This document shows positions 35,048-43,325 of a stretch of DNA of 64,000 nucleotides, piece after piece; position 1 is the first letter of the stretch; every line of letters begins with the position of its first letter. This DNA comes from Amblyornis subalaris (lineage: Eukaryota > Chordata > Aves > Passeriformes > Ptilonorhynchidae). The DNA is taken from the NCBI GenBank assembly GCA_018881555.1, contig JACAXG010000303.1, positions 245,635 through 309,634 on the forward strand. The letters are read 5' to 3'. The notes under the pieces are model-generated. The model did not search any database. It was not told where the DNA came from and worked only from the letters and a program-made list of their open reading frames with translations. A program made the position numbers and the translations under genes.

Positions 35048-37792
35048 ATGGGGAAGGGACCTCTTATCTCAATGGGGCACCCGACTAGAGATCCCGACTG
35101 TACAGCCTCGGGATTTCTAGTGGGGGCCACTTCAAGGCACGCCACCCCACCCCTCAATTGGAAAACTGATTNGCTGGTGTGGGTTGANCAGTGGCCCCTA
35201 AATAAAGAGAAATTAAGCNCNCTCNAAGCCCTAGTGGNGGAGCAGTTAGCNAAGGGACATATTGTACCCACTAATAGCCCTTGGAATTCGCCTGTCTTTG
35301 TCCTGCGCAAGCCGGGCAAGGACAGGTGGAGGCTCCTCCACGACCTCAGGAAGGTCGATGAGGTCATTGAAGACACAGGTCCTTTACAGCCTGGCCTTCC
35401 CTCCCCCTCCATGCTCCCTAAAGAGTGGAAACTTGTGGTTGTAAAGGACTGTGTTTTCAGCATACCCCCCCACCCTCGAGATGCACCACGTTTTGCCTTT
35501 TCAGTACCATCTCTGAATCGGCAGGCTCCCTTAAGGTGCTACCATTGGCGAGTCCTCCCACAAGGGATGAAAAATTCACCTACCATTTGCCAATGGTACG
35601 TGGCCCACTTCCTCTCCCCACTTCGGAGGGAGTTCCCGAAGGCAATTATATTGCACTATATGGACGACATCTTAATCTGTGCTGCGAATCAAGACTATTT
35701 AGACTCAGTATTGAAACGGACTTTGGATGTTATTAGGATAGCGGGCTTTACTATCCAAGATGAGAAGGTTCAGAAGGTGAGCCCATGGACATACCTAGGC
35801 CATATCATTGGCGACTGCAGCATTCGTCCACAACACCTCGTGATCAAGTCCAACCCGTGGACTCTCCGCGAGCTGCACAAGTTGTGTGGCCCAATAAACT
35901 GGGCGCGCCCTTTGCTGGGCATAACGACAGAAGAGCTTGCACCCCTCTTCGAAATGCTCTGCAGTGACAAAGAACTAGATGCACCGCACTCGCTGACACC
36001 TGCAGTGAAGGTAGCAATAGAGAGGGTTCAGGAGGCCCTCTCTTCGAGGCAGGCGCACAGGGTCAATCCAGAGCTTCCTCTTGAGCTAATCATCTTGGGT
36101 AAGTCCCCCCATTTGCATGCCCTGATCTACCAATGGGAGGCAGGACAGAAAGATCCGCTCCTTATTATTGAGTGGGTCTTCCTGTCTCACCAGCTGAAGA
36201 AGACCATCTCGACACCACAGGAGCTGATGGCCCAGTTAATAATAAAGGCCAGGGCCCGCCTCCATGTTCTCGCGGGGTGTGATTTTACATGTATTAGACT
36301 CAAACTGACCACCGGGCACTCGGAGCATTTGCTCCAAACCAATGAGGACCTCCAGTTTGCCTTGGACAGTTACACGGGCCAAATTTCGATTCACCAACCA
36401 AGTCATAACCTTTTTAATTCAGCCTTTGATTTGGCCCCAAAACCTATGCAAAATTTGACACCCGTCAAAGGCCTTACCATTTTCACTGACGGCTCAGGGA
36501 GCTCCCACAAGGCAGCACTGACTTGGAGGGACCCTGTGACTCAGGAGTGGGTAACTGAGGCCGAGGCGGTTGAGAGATCACCTCAAATCGCCGAACTTAC
36601 AGCCGTTGTAAGAGCCTTTGAGAAATTTGACTCCCACCCTATCAATTTGGTAACTGATTCGGCTTATGTAGCCGGAGTAACTGCCCAAGCTGAACATTCT
36701 TTGTTAAAGGAGGTCCCAAATGCTAAATTGCATAGCTTGCTTTCAAGGCTAATATACCTACTATCCCACCGAAAGCAACCTTATCACATCATACATGTAA
36801 GGTCACACACCAACCTTCTGGGTTTTATTGCAGAGGGTAATGAGAGGGCGGACGCTGCGGCTATGGCGGTGCAGACGCCTAACACCCCTGACACGTTTGC
36901 ACAAGCCAAGCTGAGCCACTCTTTTTTCCACCAAAATGTTCCAGCTCTCATTAGAATGTATCAGCTCCCCAGAGATCAGGCAAGAGCCATTGTCGCCACT
37001 TGCCCCTCATGTCAGCAGTACCAGCTACCCTCCCTAGGATTTACGGGGACTAATCCCAGGGGCCTCCAGAGCTGCGAAATTTGGCAGTCACGTGTCACTC
37101 ACTTCGCTCCCTTTGGGAGATTGAAATATATACATGTGTCGATTGACACGTTTTCAGGTGCGGTTTTCGCCTTCACACACATGGGTGAGAAGGCGAAAGA
37201 TGTTATCAAACATTATCTTCTAGCCTTCGCCACCCTGGAGATCCCTAAAGAAATCAAAACAGACAATGGCCCGGCTTATGTCTCACAAAAGTTGAGAGAT
37301 TTCTTTCAACAGTGGGGCATACAGCACAGCATGGGCATTCCTCACTCCCCTACTGGACAGTCGATTGTTGAGAGGGCCCACCAGAACATCAAGCAGGTCC
37401 TTGACCAACAACGAGGAGGGGCAGAGACCAGCTCTCCTGTTGAGAGGCTCTGTAAGACTCTCTTCACCATCAATTTTTTGAACAGCTCATTCGAAGAGCC
37501 TGACCCTCCCGTCTTCCGGCATTTTGCTAATTCAACCTGAGCTAAATTGAAAGAAAGACCGCCGGTGTTGGTCAAAAACCCAGAAACCCACCAGATCCAG
37601 GGCCCTTATGAACTAATTACGTGGGGGAGGGGATATGCCTGTGTTTCGACACCTACAGGGCCACAATGGATCCCCGGGAGAAACATCAAACCTTGTCGTG
37701 AAGGCGCACCGGAAATAACACCAGACAACCAAGATCACGACGAAGAAACCACTGGAAATGACTCTACCTCAGCTTGGAAAAGGCAAAGATGA
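35048..37792 (+). pseudogene. pol: ERV pol: RT, RNase H, integrase; one in-frame stop
   Basis: Open from 35048 to a TGA at 37538-37540, and the same frame resumes to 37792. Reverse transcriptase has a YMDD box at 35657-35668 and its upstream Asp (VVKDCVFSIPPHP). RNase H shows TDGSG (36485 on), ELTAVV, TDSAYV and GNERADAA. Integrase shows the HHCC zinc domain (HSFFH and CPSC) and the DDE triad in SIDTFSG, TDNGPAY and SIVERAH. The part after the TGA holds the integrase C-terminal segment with GPYELITWGRG and WIPGRNIKPC. Catalytic residues are all visible, but the TGA cuts off the last 80 or so codons. Eight or so Ns near 35172-35251 hide a few residues at the RT N-terminus. Confidence 0.93.
35111..35117 (+). 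promoter_or_regulatory. pro-pol -1 frameshift heptamer GGATTTC
   Basis: G GAT TTC is in register with the downstream protease frame and abuts its TAG stop. A -1 slip leads exactly into the pol frame. It resembles the G GAU UUA site of MMTV pro-pol. Confidence 0.7.
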
Positions 37793-38101
37793 CGCGACAA
37801 TAACCATGAAGACATCGAACCGTCATCGCACCAGGCTGAGCCTGAAAACACCTGCACCCCCCCATCCTATAGCCCTCCCTTATGTGTTGCCCCATACGCA
37901 CCTTCCCTTCATCCTCGTTTACCTTTGCATCCTTTTCTTTGTTTTTAAAGAAAGTGGGAGTTGGGAGGGTTTAGGAGGAAAGAAACACAGGGCACAACCT
38001 TTCTTCTCTTTATAATTAGGTTGCATTAATAATGCTTTTTATTTGATTTGAAAGGCCTGAAGGAGGAGAGATCCCCCCCTTAAGGAGACAGCCCACGCAA
38101 G
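37793..38101 (+). other. pol-env gap of the provirus
   Basis: Between the pol-frame end and the first env ATG. Probably contains the env splice acceptor, which I cannot assign. No separate gene supported. Confidence 0.5.
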
Positions 38102-39352
38102 ATGCACCTCATCCGCCCCTGGCTTCTTTGCGCGGTTTGGTCCCTCCTGATTAGGCTGAGAGGTGATGTTTGGCTGATCCCACAGCCCAAGACCAATGTA
38201 TGGATCACATTGGCCAAAGCCATTGGCCAAGACCATATGTGTCTTTCGATGTCTGGAGTAGAGGATCCCCTGTCCACCTGCCTGGTAGGGATCCCTTTAC
38301 GTGCCAACGACTAACGCTTTGCGGGTAAGGTGCCCAACCCTGTAGATACCTGGGACCAGGGGTCATTGGCACATGCACCAGAGGAACCCCAAGAATTGGC
38401 CCTGCTGGGGTCCTCTAAGGCTAGTTATTGTGTCCAGTTCGGGTATAAACTCCCCAATTCGGAATGGCTCGAATCAACCCGGGTTAGAAAGAGTTTCACC
38501 AGAGATGTCAACCCTACTAAAAGAGAATATCAATCTGCGTTCTGGTGCAATTATACCACCGATACATTGTCCGCCTCCACTAACAAGCCCAGGCAACTCC
38601 TGAAAGGAGTGTTTTTCATTTGCGGGAACAGGGTTTGGGCAGGGATCCCCTCCCCCCTTCGAGGAGGACCATGCACATTAGGCCAGTTTACCCTACTAGC
38701 TCCAAATAAAACTCAAATCATCAACTGGAAAAAGAATAAGCAATTGGCACGATAAAAAGGAAATGCTCAGAATTTGGACCAAAATTGCGATACCGAAATT
38801 ACAGATTGGTCACCATGGGTGGCCGCCACTAAGGCATTAGGTGATATCGGCCATTTCGAGTGCTGGATGGGTAAGCAGGCGAACTTGACATCTAGTGCGC
38901 TAAGTCAGCTCCTCGAAGATGAAGAGACTACCAGGCAAGCTACCCTACAAAACAGGGCAGCCACCGATTTCCTCCTCCTGGCGCATGGTCACAGCTGTGA
39001 GGGGCTCTGCTGCCTCAATCTGTCATCCAATAGCCAAAGCATCCACGCGACCATCAAAAAGATGAGAGACCAACTGGAAGATTTGAAGAAGGAAGCCGGT
39101 GAGTGGTTTGAGGAACTCCTTAAGAACACTGGGCTTTCCAGTTGGGCCATTTCAATTGTCAAAACCCTCCTGTGGATTGTTTTGCTTGTGTTTTTGATGC
39201 TGCTTGTATTTAGTTGTTTAAAAAGGATCCTCATTCGGATGATGACCAACCTTCCCTCGAAAAATAAAAAAAGGGGAGATGTTGCAGTGGTGGAAGGACC
39301 ACAGCGACATGGAACAGCCCGACCCTGTTGGTGGGCTGTGTTAAAGGCTTAA
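38102..39352 (+). pseudogene. env: ERV env (SU-TM) with two in-frame stops
   Basis: A single frame runs from ATG 38102 to TAA 39350-39352, interrupted by TAA at 38312-38314 and 38753-38755. The N-terminus (MHLIRPWLLCAVWSLLIRL) looks like a signal peptide. The SU part is short (about 220 codons) and has a few Asn-linked sites. TM has a heptad-rich segment with LQNRAATDFLLLAHG, then HSCEGLCC and a membrane span LLWIVLLVFLMLLVFSCL. The LQNRAA...CC region is of the alpharetroviral type, not that expected of a betaretroviral env. Here the cysteine motif is C-x3-CC instead of the usual C-x6-CC. The last 24 codons run into the 3' LTR. No clear furin site is seen before TM. Confidence 0.82.
39266..39279 (+). 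promoter_or_regulatory. Polypurine tract
   Basis: AAAAAAAGGGGAGA immediately before the 3' LTR; the plus-strand primer site of retroviruses. Its end fixes the LTR start at 39280. Confidence 0.9.
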
Positions 39353-39856
39353 ACCCCCTGCATTTGCTTCATGGTTTCTCCCACTAAGGGAGTGGTTTGT
39401 AGTCCCACCCTCGGCTATCCGTACATGGATGCCTTTCTGGATTTTTCTTTGCGGTTTGGGCCCCCATTGGTTCCTTTCCCTTAATCCCTCCTTCCCTCTG
39501 ACCCCATTGGACTCTCGCCCTTGCTCCGCCCTCTAGCCCTCAGCCCGTTGGCTGGGATGTTCTGCCCGCCCTCCGAGTCCGGTATTTAATCCTGTACCCC
39601 AGTCTCCATTTTGTTCTTTGTCCCTGGATCCTCCTGCAATAAACATCTCTGCTGGAAACCATACAAAGGACCCATTCCGCCTCTTTACTGCAGCTAGCCG
39701 TCTGTGAACTCAGTGCGTGGGTGTGTTCATGACCCCTGCATAGCAGGATCGTGTGCTGCCTACGTCGTCGCGTGGCCACCCGGGCTGGGGCATCTTCCCG
39801 TACCGGAGGCGCTTCTGGAAGGCTGCGGCACATAACACCCTCTGCACGCTGCGGCA
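39280..39856 (+). repeat. 3' LTR of the class II provirus
   Basis: 577 bp. Starts TGTTGCAGTGG and ends GCGGCA. TATTTAA at 39583-39589 and AATAAA at 39638-39643. Followed by the target duplication CTCTAG. Confidence 0.95.
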
Positions 39857-39862
39857 CTCTAG

Positions 39863-40273
39863 GATCTGTGCAGTTACCTGATGGTTATTGTCCAAAATGC
39901 AGATGTTACACAGGCTGCAGTGCTGAAGGCTACAACCTGTGCAAGCATGAGATGAAGGTGTGTCATGGTCCCACCTCACACTGCTTCACCTTGTCTCAGT
40001 CACACGAGTGTGTGACAGCACCATCATTTGTGTGTGGCTGCAGGATCTGCGCCAGGCTTCGCAGTATCTCCCTACAGGACATGAAAATGTAAACTCGGGT
40101 GTGCTTGTACTTGCAGCTAACCCTCTCCATTATTTTCTAGGTCTTTCCTGCAAAATGTGATTTAATTTAAAATGCCTGGGATTGGCTTGGTAACCTTTTT
40201 CCAAAAAGAGATTTGCTGCTGACTGAGAAGAAAGTAGATGTACTTCTAAGGTGATGAAACAGAGGTACACAGT
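39863..40273. other. Intergenic, no gene seen
   Basis: Host sequence resuming after the provirus. It contains cysteine-rich-looking open frames, but there is no splice or family support. Confidence 0.5.
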
Positions 40274-40750
40274 TGTCACAAATGAAGGATTTATGTCACT
40301 TGAAGAATCACTGTCAAAGGTATTAAAAAAACAGGTTTAATATAAATTTCCAAAAGCACAACTTAACGAAGTTCAATAGCAAGGTTCACTGTATTACTTA
40401 TAACATGGATGAAACATACAAAGGAAAATCAGATTAGAATTGATTTAGAATTATTTACAAGGAGACTGGAGACATAAAAAAGGTAAGGATGCAAAAGGGG
40501 ACACCCTACTGCTGAATCACAAGTTTCAGGATGGACCCTCTCATTTTCTAAACTCATGTTGAGGCCTGGGCGCAGCTGAGTCCAGACTCAGCCTCTGAAC
40601 TTGGTTAACGGTTTATATCTAAAGATTTAACAGCCCTTAATAATTGACTGATTTAACACTAACAAAATGATTCAATAGGATTCACTATAAGCACAGGAGT
40701 CACTTAATTATAGTTCTGAGGAAGACCTTTACAGCATCACAGCAGCACTA
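40274..40750 (-). mobile_element. LTR-like segment, minus strand (weak candidate)
   Basis: The left end TGTCACAAATGAAGG would be the reversed CA end of an LTR, and the next 100 bp resemble avian ERVL-type U5/R sequence in reverse (RC contains a TTAATATTAAACC-like block). The right end and duplication were not found. Confidence 0.3.
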
Positions 40751-42437
40751 GGCTGACAGTGGTATTCCCCCTCCCCCCCTGCCCTGCCAAATGAGTCCCA
40801 AAAAAGTTAATGCAGTGGGTTTCCAAGAGAAAAACCAATTATGAGCTTTGATGCAAGCTGCTAAGAGTATGGAAATACAACCAGATAGGAAACGTTCTTT
40901 GAAGAGATGTTGCTAGTGTGCTGACTTCTGCCTGGCCCCTCACCCATGGCATTGGGTAGCCCCCTGCGTGCTGGTCCCTTGGGGGCTGTCAGAAGGGGTC
41001 TCTGCCCTGGTAACCATAGTGTGCCCACTTCAAGGAATGGGATGCTTTCCCTCTCAGAAAAGAGGGAGCTTGGGGAAAAAAACCAAAATGGTAAAAATGC
41101 GGGTTTTCCTTGGGGCAGGAAAGGTCAGCCAGCTCTTCTACTCCTTTTATTCAGTGCAACTGTGATTTCCAAGAGGGGCTACTCTTGTATTAATACTCCT
41201 GCATTTTTGCTCTGTTTCAACCCCAACCAAAAACTGAAACCAGAAAAATGGTTCACAACAGATTTTATTTTGCATATTCTTTTAGGAGCATTTTTAATCC
41301 CTGCTTGAGTAAAGAGCCACCTGTCAGGGGTGGCTTTTGTTTCTATCCAGGTATTAAACTGTAATGGGAGATACAAGTATTCACCACTGACTGTACCAAA
41401 AGAGCGAGACACACTGTTGGTACAGTAAAACCCAAAACTTTATGAAACACCAAAGAGTAAATGGTGCTACCTCATTATCACATCACTTCATTAAACTGAC
41501 AGGTATGGAGGCCATGAAAGCAGCATGTAAACCACTGGGACTTGGGGGTCCAGGACAACGTTCCTGTTCCTTCCCTGGGCCCAGGCTGGGCTTGGAGTCA
41601 CTTGAGAGGATGGTGAGAATTTGCAGAGGGAGTGCCCTCACAAGGAAAGGGCACTGCAAAAATTGTTCCACTCCCCACCAAATGTGTGGCCGCTTCTGGT
41701 TACCCTAAATACAAACAGCAAAGATGCAAAATTATTCTTCCTCACAGTCACCAACGTCAGCTCAGCTTTTCCCTGCAAGGAGAGCGAGGCAATCAACCTG
41801 CCTGAGTATTCAGCATAGAGCTGCTTGTAAAATTCAATGGGAAATATGCTCTAGTGGAAAAATATCTTTTGACAGAAGACTTGTTTTGAATATTTCATCA
41901 ATTCCAGTGGAATTCAACCATCATTTAGGTAAAATGTTCCTTGCAACTGGCAAGATGTACCTGACATGGCCTTCAAGTGAAATATTCCTATCCCTGCGTG
42001 AGGAAGTGAGGTAAGTGCTCAGATGGAAGATCATGGGAGTAGGGATTTTCCATATCACTGTGTCAGTCTGAAATCCTTTTTCTGCGGTGCTGAAAAACTG
42101 CTGCTCCTCCTATAATTTGTCCATGAAGTGTCACTTCTAGGCATTACCAAAAATTCGGTAAAATAAAAACCTCCTTAACACTGATGTAGCATTAAGAATC
42201 AGGCATTCTTTATTCAGCTGGATGCACAGGGGAATAATTCCTCCCAAATCCATGCATGCCGAGTATAGGAAAGTTTCTGTTTATATACGGTATTTATATT
42301 ATATATAAAAATATAGATATTATATTACGCTATATTATTACGTACATATTCATTGATTGTCCCAGAATAAACATACATTTGATAGTAATTTCCCTGAAGT
42401 CATTAACATATTTTCCCTGCCCTTTACGCCTGTGCTC
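40751..42437. other. Intergenic, no gene seen
   Basis: No gene recognised. An AT-rich (TATATTA)-type patch lies at 42285-42345. Confidence 0.55.
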
Positions 42438-42599
42438 TTGTGTCCAGGGGGTCTCTCTGGAGGTCCCTGGTGGTCAGGGACCCCAGCATTACAGCTGACA
42501 TAGTCGACTTGGCAGGGCACTGGGGCTGGTGAACTTCCAGTTCTTCTCACACAGTGGGCATTGTGCAGTGTAGAGGTAGCTGAACCTGCAGCAGAGAGT

Positions 42600-42954
42600 G
42601 CTGTAGTGTCTAAGCCAGCTGCAGGAGTGACCAAGCAGCCTATTATTCCTTGTTCCCCTATAAGGTTCAGTTCTAGGGTGTTCTGCCTTACTCAGCATCC
42701 CATTTATTCCTGTACCCCACTCCTCCCCTTGTTTACCCCTATTGGTTGAAGTTGTATTACCCTGCCTTCCCTCTGCCCCCTGACCCTCAAACCATTGGCC
42801 CCTGTTGTCTCTCCGCCCCCACTGCCCCTGAGATAAAACCCTGACCCCTCCATTGTTCTGGGTTCTCTCCTTCCCTGATGATTCATGGAATAAACTTATT
42901 TCATGGAACACATAAGGAGAACCCCTCTGACTCTTTGCCTCAACTAAGTACGCA

Positions 42955-42991
<37 letters not shown>

Positions 42992-43015
42992 CGCCGAACG
43001 CGTCACGGCACCGCC
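42600..43015 (+). mobile_element. Class II LTR-like element (probable solo LTR)
   Basis: Has the same architecture as the 31.5 kb LTR: C-rich U3 with CCATTGG-type boxes, GATAAAACC as a TATA-like box (about 42831), CCATTGTTCTGGGTTCTC downstream, AATAAA at 42889-42894, then GAGAACCCCTCTGACTCTTTGCC, comparable in place to the CTCTTTACTGC block of the provirus LTR. A (TG)n run (42957-42989) interrupts U5. Probable end GTCACGGCA near 43012. Exact ends and duplication unresolved. Confidence 0.5.
42957..42989. repeat. (TG)n microsatellite
   Basis: About 16 uninterrupted TG units. Confidence 0.95.
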
Positions 43016-43325
43016 GGACAAACGCCACACCTTCAGGAAGACTGCAAGGGACCCTAAAACCCATCCAGGAGGATTATTATTATTATTATATTTTTTTATT
43101 TATAACAACAGTGCAGTTCCATAGGCCAGTGGTTTTGGAACAGCAAGAATTGTGTTAGCTCACCGGGTGTAGACAGTTTATCATTTGGTAACATAGAGAA
43201 TCCATTAAGTCTAGCTTAGGTTGTCAGCGGCAAAAAGTTGCTGCAAGCTAATGGTTGTTTAGTGGCCTCTGATATCCAAAACACGGTTGATTGAAAAGAA
43301 AAAATGCAGAGGAAAAAAAAGAAGA

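Larger units (their letters stand above)
34213..35120 (+). pseudogene. pro: ERV protease (pro), frame-broken
   Basis: Aspartic protease that would cleave Gag-Pol. The pro frame (-1 relative to gag) carries the active-site DTGAD at 34852-34866 but stops at 34911. The rest of the domain, including an LWGRDLLSQWG segment near its C-terminus, continues in another frame from about 34902 to the TAG at 35118-35120. The shift equals loss of one base (or gain of two) between the catalytic site and 34902. The about 200 codons before DTGAD could be a degenerate dUTPase-like region, as betaretroviral pro has, but I see no convincing dUTPase motif. Confidence 0.82.
31509..39862 (+). mobile_element. Full-length class II endogenous retrovirus
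   Basis: Provirus 31515-39856 flanked by the 6-bp duplication CTCTAG (31509-31514 and 39857-39862). Two LTRs of exactly 577 bp enclose a primer site, a gag region, pro, pol, env and a polypurine tract. Six-bp duplications, a Lys tRNA primer site, a separate pro frame and two -1 frameshift signals are betaretroviral traits. Env TM instead carries an alpharetrovirus-like immunosuppressive/Cys region. The copy is defective through frame breaks in gag and pro, one in-frame stop in pol and two in env. Short patches of N lie within gag, pro and the start of pol. Confidence 0.95.
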
